Source of the DNA: Streptomyces sp. SID8352
Lineage (GTDB): Bacteria > Actinomycetota > Actinomycetes > Streptomycetales > Streptomycetaceae
Assembly: GCF_009862265.1 (NCBI RefSeq)
Contig: NZ_WWGX01000022.1
Coordinates: 403,982 to 467,981 of the forward strand
Direction of reading: 5' to 3'
Length of the DNA stretch: 64,000 nucleotides
In this document: positions 55,809-64,000 of the stretch, in pieces
Numbering within the stretch: position 1 is the stretch's first letter
Layout of the letters: every line of letters starts with the position of its first letter
The notes under the pieces: generated by a model
What the model was told of the DNA's origin: nothing
Database searches by the model: none
The model's input: only the letters and a program-made list of their open reading frames with translations
Program-made: the position numbers and the translations under genes

Positions 55809-57020
55809 ATGAAGACGATCGACGAACTCCTCTCCGAAGGAGTCGCGGGCAAGCGTGTCCTCGTCCGCGCCGACCTCAACGTGCCGCTGGACGGCACCAC
55901 CATCACCGACGACGGCCGCATCCGCGCCGTGGTGCCCACCGTGCGGGCCCTGGCCGACGCGGGCGCGCGGGTCATCGTCGCCTCGCACCTGGGCCGCCCC
56001 AAGGGCGCCCCCGACCCCGCCTTCTCCCTGGCCCCGGCCGCCGCCCGGCTCGGCGAACTCCTCGGCACCGAGGTCGCCTTCGCCGAGGACACCGTCGGCC
56101 CCTCCGCCGGGTCCACCGTGGCCGCGCTCACCGACGGCAGCGTCGCCGTCATCGAGAACCTCCGCTTCAACCCCGGCGAGACCGCCAAGGACGACGCCGA
56201 GCGCGCCGCCTTCGCCGACCGCCTCGCCGCTCTCGCCGACATCTACGTCGGCGACGGCTTCGGCGCCGTGCACCGTCGGCACGCCTCGGTCTTCGACCTG
56301 CCCGCACGGCTGCCGCACTACGCCGGACACCTCATCGCCACCGAGCTCGGCGTCCTGCGCAAGCTCACCGACGACGTGGCGCGGCCCTACGTGGTCGCCC
56401 TCGGTGGCGCCAAGGTCTCCGACAAGCTGGCCGTCATCGACGAACTGCTCGGCCGGGCCGACCGGATCCTCGTCGGCGGCGGCATGGTCTTCACCTTCCT
56501 CAAGGCCCAGGGCCACGAGATCGGCGTCTCCCTCGTCCAGGAGGACCAGATCCCGGCCGTCAGGGAGTACCTGGAGCGCGCCGAGAAGAGCGGTGTCGAG
56601 CTGGTCCTGCCGGTCGACCTCGTCGTGGCCGGCGGATTCCCGGACCTCAAGGCCAAGGCCCCGACCCACCCCGAGACCGTCGCCGCGGACGCCGTCCCCG
56701 CCGACCGCATGGGCCTGGACATCGGTCCCGAGACCCGCGCGCTGTACGCCTCGAAGCTCGCCGACGCCGCCACCGTCTTCTGGAACGGCCCCATGGGCGT
56801 CTTCGAGCACCCCGACTACGCCGAGGGCACCAGGGCGGTCGCCCAGGCCCTCGTCGACGCCCCCGGCTTCACCGTCGTCGGCGGCGGGGACTCGGCCGCG
56901 GCCGTGCGCACCCTCGGCTTCGACGAAAAGGCATTCGACCACATCTCGACCGGCGGCGGCGCCTCCCTCGAATACCTCGAGGGCAAGACGCTCCCCGGCC
57001 TCGCCGCACTGGAGGACTGA
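55809..57020 (+). CDS. pgk: Phosphoglycerate kinase
   Basis: A 403-residue enzyme making ATP from 1,3-bisphosphoglycerate. Substrate motifs are [19 protein letters not shown] and LRFNPGE, and nucleotide-site motifs are [21 protein letters not shown] and GGGDSAAAV. The ATG at 55809 has CTGGAG upstream. tpiA starts 5 bp after its stop, so the two are cotranscribed. Confidence 0.98.
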   Translation: MKTIDELLSEGVAGKRVLVRADLNVPLDGTTITDDGRIRAVVPTVRALADAGARVIVASHLGRPKGAPDPAFSLAPAAARLGELLGTEVAFAEDTVGPSAGSTVAALTDGSVAVIENLRFNPGETAKDDAERAAFADRLAALADIYVGDGFGAVHRRHASVFDLPARLPHYAGHLIATELGVLRKLTDDVARPYVVALGGAKVSDKLAVIDELLGRADRILVGGGMVFTFLKAQGHEIGVSLVQEDQIPAVREYLERAEKSGVELVLPVDLVVAGGFPDLKAKAPTHPETVAADAVPADRMGLDIGPETRALYASKLADAATVFWNGPMGVFEHPDYAEGTRAVAQALVDAPGFTVVGGGDSAAAVRTLGFDEKAFDHISTGGGASLEYLEGKTLPGLAALED

Positions 57021-57025
57021 CCGCG

Positions 57026-57802
57026 ATGACCACCCGCACGCCGCTGATGGCGGGCAACTGGAAGATGAACCTCAACCACCTGGAGGCCATCGCCCACGTC
57101 CAGAAGCTCGCCTTCGCCCTGGCCGACAAGGACTACGACGCCGTCGAGGTCGCCGTCCTGCCGCCCTTCACCGACCTGCGCTCCGTGCAGACCCTGGTGG
57201 AGCACGACAAGCTGAAGATCAAGTACGGCGCCCAGGACATCTCCGCCCACGACGGCGGCGCCTACACCGGCGAGATCTCCGGCGCCATGCTGGCCAAGCT
57301 CCGCTGCGCCTACGTCGCGGTCGGCCACTCGGAGCGCCGCCAGTACCACGCCGAGACCGACGAGCTGGTGAACGCCAAGGTCAAGGCCGCCTACAAGCAC
57401 GGTCTGACCCCGATCCTCTGTGTCGGCGAGGAGCTGGAGGTCCGCGAGGAGGGCCGGCACGTCGCCCACACCCTCGCCCAGGTCGAGGGCGGCCTCAAGG
57501 ACGTCCCCGCCGAGCAGGCCGAGACCGTCGTCATCGCCTACGAGCCCGTGTGGGCCATCGGCACCGGCAAGGTCTGCGGAGCCGAGGACGCCCAGGAGGT
57601 CTGCGCGGCCATCCGCGGCAGGCTCGCCGAGCTGTACTCCCAGGAGCTGGCCGACGGGGTCCGCATCCAGTACGGCGGCTCCGTGAAGTCGGGCAACGTC
57701 GCCGAGATCATGGCGCAGCCCGACATCGACGGCGCCCTGGTCGGCGGCGCCTCGCTGGACACGGACGAATTCGTCGGGATCGTGCGCTTCCGCGACCAGT
57801 AG
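57026..57802 (+). CDS. tpiA: Triose-phosphate isomerase
   Basis: A 258-residue TIM-barrel enzyme interconverting dihydroxyacetone phosphate and glyceraldehyde-3-phosphate. Catalytic residues lie in GNWKMNLN (Lys), VGHSERRQ (His) and [11 protein letters not shown] (Glu). The phosphate-binding YGGSVKSGN is near the end. Confidence 0.98.
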   Translation: MTTRTPLMAGNWKMNLNHLEAIAHVQKLAFALADKDYDAVEVAVLPPFTDLRSVQTLVEHDKLKIKYGAQDISAHDGGAYTGEISGAMLAKLRCAYVAVGHSERRQYHAETDELVNAKVKAAYKHGLTPILCVGEELEVREEGRHVAHTLAQVEGGLKDVPAEQAETVVIAYEPVWAIGTGKVCGAEDAQEVCAAIRGRLAELYSQELADGVRIQYGGSVKSGNVAEIMAQPDIDGALVGGASLDTDEFVGIVRFRDQ

Positions 57803-57868
57803 GGACCGGTACGCCGCCCGCCATCACGATCAGTGAGTATGCGGGGGCGGCGATACGTCGTACCCTTG

Positions 57869-57903
57869 CGGGGGCGCGGTGGTGAGCTGCCACCGTGCCC
57901 CCG
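57869..57903 (+). terminator. Hairpin between tpiA and secG
   Basis: A stem of about 14 bp with one G-T pair (left arm GGGGGCGCGGTGG) and a 7-nt loop lies 36 bp before the secG start. It may weaken read-through from tpiA or stabilise the secG mRNA. A TACCCT box at 57861-57866 could belong to a secG promoter. Confidence 0.5.
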
Positions 57904-57938
57904 CCGTCCGTCAGAGATCCGAGGAAGTTGGTCCAGCC

Positions 57939-58175
57939 GTGGTTATGGGGTTCTCGATCGCCCTGATCATCTTCAGCCTGCTGCTGATGCTGCTGGTGCT
58001 GATGCACAAGGGAAAGGGCGGCGGCCTCTCCGACATGTTCGGTGGCGGCATGCAGTCGTCCGTCGGCGGCTCCTCGGTCGCCGAGCGCAACCTCGACCGG
58101 ATCACCGTGGTGGTCGGTCTGCTCTGGTTCGCCTGCATCATGGTGCTCGGCCTGCTCATGAAGGCCAACAACTGA
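57939..58175 (+). CDS. secG: Preprotein translocase subunit SecG
   Basis: A 78-residue membrane protein of the SecYEG channel. Two hydrophobic spans (IALIIFSLLLMLLVLMHK and VVVGLLWFACIMVLGLLM) flank the conserved loop GKGGGLSDMFGGG. The GTG at 57939 was chosen for the GAGGAA upstream; the ATG two codons later is an alternative. The location after tpiA is conserved in actinobacteria. Confidence 0.95.
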   Translation: MVMGFSIALIIFSLLLMLLVLMHKGKGGGLSDMFGGGMQSSVGGSSVAERNLDRITVVVGLLWFACIMVLGLLMKANN

Positions 58176-58207
58176 CGCGGTCAACGCGTTTCGCACTTCT
58201 CCACGTA

Positions 58208-58256
58208 AAGCCCCATGTTCGGTACGCGCCCCGTGGCGCGGCCTATCATGGGGCTT
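58208..58256 (+). terminator. secG terminator hairpin
   Basis: Perfect 10-bp outer arms AAGCCCCATG and CATGGGGCTT enclose an inner GCGCC-CCGT-GGCGC hairpin. It begins 33 bp after the secG stop. Confidence 0.65.
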
Positions 58257-58288
58257 GCGTCTGTGTCCGGGACTCGCAACTCCCGTCA

Positions 58289-58317
58289 CTGGACGCGCGT
58301 TGGGCCTTACGTAGACT
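58289..58317 (+). promoter_or_regulatory. Candidate promoter of the RbpA-family gene
   Basis: CTGGAC (58289-58294), 17 nt, and TAGACT (58312-58317) form a fair vegetative promoter, predicting a leader of about 57 nt. Confidence 0.45.
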
Positions 58318-58380
58318 GAGGCGCTCGCAGTGAAGCGAAGCCGACTCGCTTCGGGCACCATCACGCAGGGAGTTACGACC

Positions 58381-58716
58381 GTGGCAAGTGGCAACGCGAT
58401 CCGGGGGAGCCGGGTCGGGGCGGGGCCGATGGGCGAGGCCGAGCGAGGCGAGTCCGCCCCGCGTCTGCGCATCTCCTTCTGGTGCTCCAACGGACACGAG
58501 ACCCAGCCGAGCTTCGCGAGCGACGCCCAGGTCCCGGAGACCTGGGACTGCCCGCGCTGCGGCTTCCCCGCCGGCCAGGACCGGGACAATCCGCCGGCCC
58601 CCCCGCGCACCGAGCCCTACAAGACGCACCTCGCGTACGTGCGCGAGCGCCGCAGCGACGCGGACGGCGAGGCGATCCTCGCCGAGGCGCTCGCCAAGCT
58701 CCGGGGCGAGATCTGA
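58381..58716 (+). CDS. RbpA-family RNA polymerase-binding protein
   Basis: A 111-residue protein of the RbpA family, which binds group 1 sigma factors and RNA polymerase in actinobacteria. It has IRGSRVG at the N-terminus, the zinc-type pair FWCSNGHE and WDCPRCGF, and the sigma-interacting C-terminal helix THLAYVRERRSDADGEAILAEALAKLR. Sequence differs from the main S. coelicolor RbpA (as I recall it), so this is probably the second paralogue. The GTG at 58381 has GGGAG upstream. Confidence 0.85.
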   Translation: MASGNAIRGSRVGAGPMGEAERGESAPRLRISFWCSNGHETQPSFASDAQVPETWDCPRCGFPAGQDRDNPPAPPRTEPYKTHLAYVRERRSDADGEAILAEALAKLRGEI

Positions 58717-58772
58717 GCCCTCCTTCCCCTTGATCCCGGACCCGGCCGGTCCGTGGAGCACGGCTGTCCTGC

Positions 58773-58791
58773 CGATCAATTAGGTTGATCG
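58773..58791. promoter_or_regulatory. Inverted repeat over the likely pgi -10 box
   Basis: CGATCAA, 5 nt, TTGATCG is a perfect 7-bp repeat. It covers TAGGTT (58781-58786), a plausible -10 box for pgi 46 bp before the ATG. A repressor site is possible. Confidence 0.45.
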
Positions 58792-58831
58792 CAGAGGGGC
58801 AACCGCGACAAGGAAGAAGGCTGACTCCGAC

Positions 58832-60484
58832 ATGAACGCAGACGCCCGTACACGGCTCGACCGGCTGCCGGAATGGGCCGCGCTGGCCGACCACCGCGCG
58901 CAGCTCGGTGACGTACGACTGCGCGAACTGTTCGACGCCGATCCCGGGCGCGGCACCCGTCTGGTGCTGCGGGTGGGCGATCTGTACGTGGACCACTCCA
59001 AGCACCTGGTGACGGACGAGACGCTGCGGCTGCTGCGGGGGCTGGCCGCGGCGGTGGACGTGGCGGGGCTGCGGGACGCGATGTTCCGCGGTGAGCGGAT
59101 CAACGTGACCGAGGACCGGGCGGTGCTGCACACGGCGTTGCGCGCGCCGCGGGGCGCCGTGGTGGAGTCCGGCGGGGAGAACGTGGTTCCGGCGGTGCAC
59201 GAGGTGCTCGACCGGATGGGGGCGTTCGCCGAGCGGGTGCGGTCCGGGGAGTGGCGCGGATTCACGGGGCGGCGGATCCGCACCGTGGTGAACATCGGGA
59301 TCGGCGGGTCGGACCTGGGTCCTGCGATGGCGTTCGAGGCGCTGCGGGCCTTCTCGGACCGTTCGCTGGGGTTCCGTTTCGTCTCCAACGTGGACGGCGC
59401 GGACCTCCACGAGGCGCTGTGGGGGCTGGACCCCGCGGAGACGCTGTTCGTGGTGGTGTCGAAGACCTTCACGACGGTGGAGACGGTGACCAACGCGTCG
59501 TCGGCGCGGTCCTGGCTGCTGGCCGGGCTGGGCGACGAGGAGGCGGTGGCCCGGCACTTCGTGGCGGTGTCGACGAACGCGGAGGAGGTGGCGCGGTTCG
59601 GCATCGACACGGCGAACATGTTCGGGTTCTGGGACTGGGTGGGGGGCCGCTACTCCTTCGACTCCGCGGTCGGCCTGTCGTTGATGGTGGCGGTCGGGGC
59701 GGAGCGGTTCGGCGAACTGCTGGACGGCTTCCGGACGGTGGACGAGCACTTCCGGTCGGCTCCGGCGGAGGAGAACGTGCCGCTGCTGATGGGGCTGCTG
59801 GGGGTGTGGTACCGGAACTTCTTCGGCGCGCAGTCGCACGCGGTGCTTCCGTACAGCCACTACCTGTCGCGGTTCACGGCGTATCTCCAGCAACTGGACA
59901 TGGAGTCGAACGGGAAGTCGGTGACCCGGGCCGGGGAGCCGGTGGAGTGGGCGACGGGCCCGGTGGTGTGGGGGACGCCGGGGACGAACGGGCAGCACGC
60001 GTACTTCCAGCTGCTGCACCAGGGGACGGAGCTGGTCCCGGCGGACTTCATCGGATTCGCCCGTCCGCATCCGGAGTTGGGGCCGGTCCTGGCGGAGCAG
60101 CACGACCTGCTGATGGCGAACTTCTTCGCGCAGACCCAGGCGCTGGCCTTCGGCAGGACGGCGTCCGAGGTGCGGGCGGAGGGGGTGGCGGAGGAGTTGG
60201 TGGGGCCCCGGACGTTCGAGGGCGGGCGTCCGACGACGACGGTGCTGGCACCGGAGCTGACGCCGTCGGTGCTGGGGCAGCTGATCGCGCTGTACGAGCA
60301 CAAGGTGTTCGTGCAGGGCGCGGTGTGGGACATCGACTCCTTCGACCAGTGGGGCGTGGAGCTGGGCAAGGTCCTCGCCCGGCGCTTGGAACCCGCCCTG
60401 ACCGGCACCGGCACCGTCGCCGGCCTCGACCCCTCCACGGCCGCGCTCGTGGCCGCCTACCGGGAGTCGCGCGGCCGGGAGTGA
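58832..60484 (+). CDS. pgi: Glucose-6-phosphate isomerase
   Basis: A 550-residue enzyme interconverting glucose-6-phosphate and fructose-6-phosphate. Signature parts are [38 protein letters not shown] and the C-terminal [13 protein letters not shown]. The gene prefers G at third positions from about 58990 to 60350, then returns to the C-ending style of its neighbours, which stands out from gap, pgk and tpiA. The ATG at 58832 gives the usual N-terminus. Confidence 0.97.
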   Translation: MNADARTRLDRLPEWAALADHRAQLGDVRLRELFDADPGRGTRLVLRVGDLYVDHSKHLVTDETLRLLRGLAAAVDVAGLRDAMFRGERINVTEDRAVLHTALRAPRGAVVESGGENVVPAVHEVLDRMGAFAERVRSGEWRGFTGRRIRTVVNIGIGGSDLGPAMAFEALRAFSDRSLGFRFVSNVDGADLHEALWGLDPAETLFVVVSKTFTTVETVTNASSARSWLLAGLGDEEAVARHFVAVSTNAEEVARFGIDTANMFGFWDWVGGRYSFDSAVGLSLMVAVGAERFGELLDGFRTVDEHFRSAPAEENVPLLMGLLGVWYRNFFGAQSHAVLPYSHYLSRFTAYLQQLDMESNGKSVTRAGEPVEWATGPVVWGTPGTNGQHAYFQLLHQGTELVPADFIGFARPHPELGPVLAEQHDLLMANFFAQTQALAFGRTASEVRAEGVAEELVGPRTFEGGRPTTTVLAPELTPSVLGQLIALYEHKVFVQGAVWDIDSFDQWGVELGKVLARRLEPALTGTGTVAGLDPSTAALVAAYRESRGRE

Positions 60485-60547
60485 CGGCCGGGCCCATCCC
60501 GTAGACTCCTCCGCGATCAAGGACATGGTGACTCGGGGGAGTAGGAC

Positions 60548-61522
60548 ATGGCTGGTTCGCCCGGCGGTTGGACGGGCGGCGGGCTGAGGGCACGGGACGT
60601 GCTGCGTCCCAAGCGCGCCGCGCGCGCGGCCTTCCACCCGGCCTGGATACCGGACGCGATCGACCCGGCCGTGGAGCGGCTCAAACGGGCCCGCCTCATC
60701 GCCGGGCTGGTCGCCGCCGTCGGCGTCTACACCTTCGTCGAGGGCGGCTTCTCGTTCGACGAGATCCTGGAGAACATGCTGACGGCCTCCGTCGTCCTGC
60801 TCTTCATCACCCCGCTCACCGTGGGGGTGATGGTGCTCGTCTGGCGGCGCGGCGGGACCGTCCGCTCCATCCGGACGCCCCTGCTCAACTCGCTGAAGCT
60901 GCTGCTGCTCTTCGTGGGCTCGATCGTGCTGACGGTCTTCCTGCTGCAGATCTCGATGGGCTTCTACACGCTGCTGCTCGGGCCGCTCGCCCTGTGGCTG
61001 CTGGTCGTGGTGGCCCGGGGCGCGGTGCACGTCTCCGGCAACTTCTTCGGCACCGCGGGGGTGCACCGCTGCCTGCCGCCGCTGCTGGCCACCGTGACGA
61101 CCTGGCTGATGGCCGTTCCCGACCTGGTCACGGGCGATCTGCACGGGCTGAGCCTGACGATGGGCGTGGTCTTCATCCTGGGCGCGCCCGTGACGGTCAC
61201 CTGCATCGCGCTGCTGGAGGCGGGGCGGCTGCGGCGCCACTACGGCATCCGGCTCGCCGCCCACCCGGCCCCGACGGGGCCCCTCACGGGGCGGATGCCG
61301 CCGATGCCGCCCCCGATGCCCCCGACGGCTCCGATGCCCCCGCCGGTGCCGCCCGTGCCCCCGCCGTACGGTGTCCCGCCGCCGGGCAGCCCCTACGGAC
61401 ACCGGCCCCGGGGCAATCCGTACGCTCCACCCCCGGGCAACCCCTACGGGACGCCGCAGGGCGATCCCTACGGCGTCCCGCCCCACGGCAACCCCTACGG
61501 ACGCGACCCGTACGGGCGGTGA
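60548..61522 (+). CDS. Membrane protein with Pro/Gly/Tyr-rich C-terminal tail
   Basis: A 324-residue protein with about six hydrophobic spans between residues 50 and 225 (for example LIAGLVAAVGVYTFVEG and LLLLFVGSIVLTVFLLQI). The last 90 residues repeat units such as GNPYG, GSPYG and GDPYG within MPP-rich sequence and should be disordered. No function is known to me. It follows pgi by 63 bp on the same strand. Confidence 0.75.
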   Translation: MAGSPGGWTGGGLRARDVLRPKRAARAAFHPAWIPDAIDPAVERLKRARLIAGLVAAVGVYTFVEGGFSFDEILENMLTASVVLLFITPLTVGVMVLVWRRGGTVRSIRTPLLNSLKLLLLFVGSIVLTVFLLQISMGFYTLLLGPLALWLLVVVARGAVHVSGNFFGTAGVHRCLPPLLATVTTWLMAVPDLVTGDLHGLSLTMGVVFILGAPVTVTCIALLEAGRLRRHYGIRLAAHPAPTGPLTGRMPPMPPPMPPTAPMPPPVPPVPPPYGVPPPGSPYGHRPRGNPYAPPPGNPYGTPQGDPYGVPPHGNPYGRDPYGR

Positions 61523-61687
61523 CCCGGCCGGGGAGCGGGCGGGAGCGGGCCCCGGCCCGGCGGGGCACCCGGGCCCACGGAGGCGGCGGGCCCTGAGCGG
61601 GGCCGGCCCCGACGACGGCGGGACGCGGGACGCGGCGGGCCCCGGACGGGACCGCGCCGGGGCGGCCCGGACCGCACGCGGGACCAA

Positions 61688-61740
61688 CGGCGAAGGGCCG
61701 GGGCGCCGGGGGAGAACCCCGGTGCCCCGGCCCTTCGCCG
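61688..61740. terminator. 24-bp bidirectional terminator
   Basis: Arms of 24 bp with one mismatch enclose the loop GAGAA. It is the longest near-perfect stem in the window and lies between the convergent membrane protein gene and pgl. Confidence 0.9.
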
Positions 61741-61752
61741 CGACGCGGCCGG

Positions 61753-62535
61753 TTACGCCGACGCCGGCGGATACAGGGACCTCGGCAGCCGCGCGGCCGC
61801 CGCCGAGTCCAGCAGCCACAGAGTGCGGGAGCCGCCCCGGGCGCCCGCCGCCGGGGCCTGGACCTCGCCCGCGCCCGAGAGGGCCATCGCCACCGCGTTC
61901 GCCTTGTCCTCGCCCGCCGCCAGCAGCCACACCTCGCGGGCGGCGCGGATGGCGGGCAGGGTCAGCGAGATCCGGGTGGGCGGCGGCTTCGGCGAGCCGT
62001 GCACCCCGACCACCGTGCGCTCCGTCTCCCGCACCCCCGGGTGCTCCGGGAACAGCGAGGCCACATGGGTGTCCGGGCCGACCCCGAGCAGCAGCACGTC
62101 GAAGGACGGCACGGCGACGGGGTCCCCGGGCCGCGCCGCCCGGGCCAGCTCCGCCGCGTAGGCCGCCGCGGCGGCCTCCACGTCGGTGCCGTACGGGCCG
62201 TCCGAGGCGGGCATCGGATGCACCCGCTCCGGCGTCAGCGGCACCGCGTCCAGCAGGGCCTCGCGGGCCTGCGTGAGGTTGCGCTCCGGGTCGCCGGACG
62301 GCAGGAACCGCTCGTCGCCCCACCAGAGGTCGACGCGGGTCCAGTCGACGGCGTCCCGGGCCGTGGACGAGGCGAGGGCGGCCAGCAGCCCGTTGCCGTT
62401 GCGGCCGCCGGTCAGCACGACGGACGCCGAGCCCCGGGCCGCCTGGGCGTCCACGATCCTCGTGACCAGACGGGCCGCCGCGGCCTCGGCCATCAGCTCC
62501 TTGTCCCGGTGCACGACCACCTGGGGAGTGCTCAC
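61753..62535 (-). CDS. pgl: 6-phosphogluconolactonase
   Basis: A 260-residue enzyme of the pentose phosphate pathway hydrolysing 6-phosphogluconolactone (DevB type). Motifs are VVLTGGRNGNGLLAAL, VDLWWGDERFLP, DPERNLTQAREALLD and VLLLGVGPDTHVASLFPEH. The GTG at 62535 overlaps the opcA stop by 4 nt (GTGA), showing translational coupling in the zwf-opcA-pgl operon. Confidence 0.95.
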   Translation of the reverse strand: MSTPQVVVHRDKELMAEAAAARLVTRIVDAQAARGSASVVLTGGRNGNGLLAALASSTARDAVDWTRVDLWWGDERFLPSGDPERNLTQAREALLDAVPLTPERVHPMPASDGPYGTDVEAAAAAYAAELARAARPGDPVAVPSFDVLLLGVGPDTHVASLFPEHPGVRETERTVVGVHGSPKPPPTRISLTLPAIRAAREVWLLAAGEDKANAVAMALSGAGEVQAPAAGARGGSRTLWLLDSAAAARLPRSLYPPASA

Positions 62536-63662
62536 TTGGCCACCGTCCTCTTCGCCGGGGTCTTCCTCCGGGCCTTCGCGGGCGCCTTCGCGTCGTCCCC
62601 GGCCGCTCCCTCGGCGGCCGCGGCGTCGTCCGCGGAGTCCCCGGACCCGCCGGACCTGCCGGAGCCCCCGGCACCGTCACCGCTCGCGTCCGCGGAGCCG
62701 GAGCCGTCCCCGGCGTCCGTCCCGCCGGGCGCGTCCGGCGCGGCCAGCCGGTCCACGCCGTAGCGCAGCGCCGACGCGTAGGTGTCGTCCGGGTCCAGGC
62801 GCCGCAGCTCCTCCGCGATCAGCTCGGCCGTCTCGCGGCGCTTGAGCGCCACCGCGCGGGCCGGCTGCCCCTTGATGGACAGGGTGGCCAGCGAGCCGTC
62901 CGCCCGGTCCAGCACGACCGGACCGCAGTCGGTCTCCATCCGGACGGCGGTCAGCCCCGGTCCCCCGGAGGCGGTGCGCCGCACCGGCACCTCCAGCCGG
63001 TCCGCGAGCCACATGGCCAGCAGCTCGCAGCTCGGGTTGTACTCCTCGCCCTCCACCTCGACGCCCTGCACCGTGCAGTCGACCTGGTCCAGCGCCGCCG
63101 CCAGCATCGAGCGCCACGGGGTGATCCGGGTCCAGGACAGGTCGGTGTCGCCCGGGGTGTAGGCGTCGGCGCGGGCCACCAGCTCGCCCACCGGGTCCTC
63201 GCAGGCGTAGGTGTCGGTGACCCGGCGCTGGGCCAGCGCGCCCAGCGGGTCCCGGGCGGGGTGCAGCGGCGCGTTCACCGGCCACCAGACCACCACCGGG
63301 GCGTCCGGCAGCAGCAGCGGCAGGACCACCGACTGGGCGTGGTCCACCACATCGCCGTACAGCCGCAGGACAATCGTTTCCCCCGTGCCGGCGTCGGTGC
63401 CGAGGCGGACCTCGGCGTCCAGCCGGGACTGGGTGCGGTCCCGGGGGGAGCGCGAGACCCGCTTGATGACGACGAGGGTGCGCGAGGGGTGCTCGTGCGC
63501 GGCGTCGCTCGCCGCCCTCAGCGCGTCGTAGGCGTTCTCCTCGTCCGTGACGATGACCAGCGTGAGCACCATGCCGACGGCCGGGGTGCCGATGGCCCTG
63601 CGGCCGAGCACCAGCGCCTTGTTGATCTTGCTGGCCGTGGTGTCCGTGAGGTCTGTCTTCAT
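62532..63662 (-). CDS. opcA: Glucose-6-phosphate dehydrogenase assembly protein OpcA
   Basis: A 376-residue protein that activates or assembles glucose-6-phosphate dehydrogenase in cyanobacteria and actinobacteria. Family stretches are MVLTLVIVTDEENAYDALRA, VVWWPVNAPLHPARDPLG and WTRITPWRSMLAAALDQV. The last 75 residues are a Gly/Ser/Asp then Ala/Lys-rich tail of low complexity. Its ATG overlaps the zwf stop (ATGA). Confidence 0.95.
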   Translation of the reverse strand: MKTDLTDTTASKINKALVLGRRAIGTPAVGMVLTLVIVTDEENAYDALRAASDAAHEHPSRTLVVIKRVSRSPRDRTQSRLDAEVRLGTDAGTGETIVLRLYGDVVDHAQSVVLPLLLPDAPVVVWWPVNAPLHPARDPLGALAQRRVTDTYACEDPVGELVARADAYTPGDTDLSWTRITPWRSMLAAALDQVDCTVQGVEVEGEEYNPSCELLAMWLADRLEVPVRRTASGGPGLTAVRMETDCGPVVLDRADGSLATLSIKGQPARAVALKRRETAELIAEELRRLDPDDTYASALRYGVDRLAAPDAPGGTDAGDGSGSADASGDGAGGSGRSGGSGDSADDAAAAEGAAGDDAKAPAKARRKTPAKRTVAK

Positions 63663-64000
63663 GGCCGGCGCCAGCTCCGTCCGTCTCGCTCCAGCATCTC
63701 GTCCGCCTCCACGGGGCCCCAGGTCCCCGCCGGGTACTGCGCGGGGGTGCCGTTCTCGTCCCAGTACCGCTCGATCGGGTCGAGGATCTTCCAGGACAGC
63801 TCGACCTCCTCGGTGCGCGGGAAGAGGTTGGCGTCGCCGAGCAGCACGTCCAGGATGAGGCGCTCGTACGCCTCCGGGCTGGACTCCGTGAAGGACTCCC
63901 CGTAGGCGAAGTCCATGGACACGTCCCGGATCTCCATCGAGGTGCCGGGCACCTTGGAGCCGAACCGGACGGTGACGCCCTCGTCGGGCTGGACGCGGAT
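63659..64000 (-). CDS. zwf: Glucose-6-phosphate dehydrogenase, C-terminal part
   Basis: Only the last 113 residues are in the window; the gene runs off the right edge. The sequence IRVQPDEGVTVRFGSKVPG, DFAYGESFTESSPEAYERLI and EVELSWKILDPIERYWDENG is typical of the C-terminal domain of this NADP-dependent enzyme. It is the first visible gene of the zwf-opcA-pgl operon. Confidence 0.95.
   Translation of the reverse strand: MRVQPDEGVTVRFGSKVPGTSMEIRDVSMDFAYGESFTESSPEAYERLILDVLLGDANLFPRTEEVELSWKILDPIERYWDENGTPAQYPAGTWGPVEADEMLERDGRSWRRP

Noticed and set aside
58758..58786. Damage-type promoter for pgi (TGTC, then TAGGTT at the right distance)
   Set aside because: Only the TGTC core agrees; the rest of the 9-mer does not match.
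63205..63230. TGTCGGTG inside opcA
   Set aside because: It is within coding sequence and lacks a -10 box at the right distance.

Overview
The window is a stretch of very GC-rich (roughly 70% or more) actinobacterial chromosome, almost certainly Streptomyces. Coding regions show strong G/C third-codon bias, GTG starts are common, and the gene order fdhF-like / polA / rpsA / coaE / uvrB / terD / terC / aroQ / uvrA / uvrC-rapZ-yvcK-whiA / gap-pgk-tpiA-secG / pgi / zwf-opcA-pgl matches the conserved core of Streptomyces genomes (from memory, about SCO2003 down to SCO1937 in S. coelicolor). No tRNA, rRNA, CRISPR array, prophage or insertion sequence was seen.

Layout. 1-5586: the start of a molybdopterin oxidoreductase, DNA polymerase I, a long spacer with a perfect palindrome, and a DUF4184 membrane protein. 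5854-11395: a secreted lytic transglycosylase, an HrpB-type helicase and a methyltransferase. 11567-17961: rpsA with a consensus promoter, PAC2 protein, coaE, TPR protein, DUF6343 protein, S4 RNA-binding protein, family-5 uracil-DNA glycosylase. 18380-21563: an accessory module (XRE/DUF5753 regulator, DUF397 protein, divergent RsbW-like ATPase and a coupled unknown gene) followed by a repeat-rich spacer. 21564-28734: an orphan gltD-like gene, a uridine-kinase-like protein with a degenerate P-loop, a methyltransferase, a decayed patch, ogt, a secreted glycerophosphodiesterase and an MHYT protein. 28745-36362: uvrB, two TerD proteins, terC behind a yybP-ykoY type (manganese) riboswitch, and a CaCA antiporter. 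36490-45000: aroQ, an MBL hydrolase, a mycothiol-dependent isomerase-family protein, uvrA, a PfkB kinase, a Rieske lipoprotein and an HTH protein. 45009-50417: the overlapping operon uvrC-rapZ-yvcK-whiA. 51464-64000: a secreted M14 carboxypeptidase, the glycolytic set gap / pgk-tpiA-secG, an RbpA-family protein, pgi, a membrane protein, and zwf-opcA-pgl (pentose phosphate entry) on the minus strand.

Main finding. Six genes, polA, ogt, uvrB, terD, uvrA and uvrC, carry the same promoter pattern (TGTCRGT core, fixed 8-nt gap after the 9-mer, then a -10 box of type [T/C]AnnnT). It matches the LexA-independent DNA-damage promoter (RecA-NDp, bound by PafBC in mycobacteria). In polA, ogt, uvrB and uvrC exactly 7 nt separate the -10 box from the start codon, which predicts leaderless mRNAs. 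The set ties DNA repair, a tellurium-stress protein and, through the uvrC operon, the sporulation regulator WhiA to one stress input.

Second finding. The terC leader folds into a yybP-ykoY type aptamer. The 3' half of its P1 stem is perfectly complementary over 9 nt to the terC ribosome-binding site, giving a simple translational-switch model.
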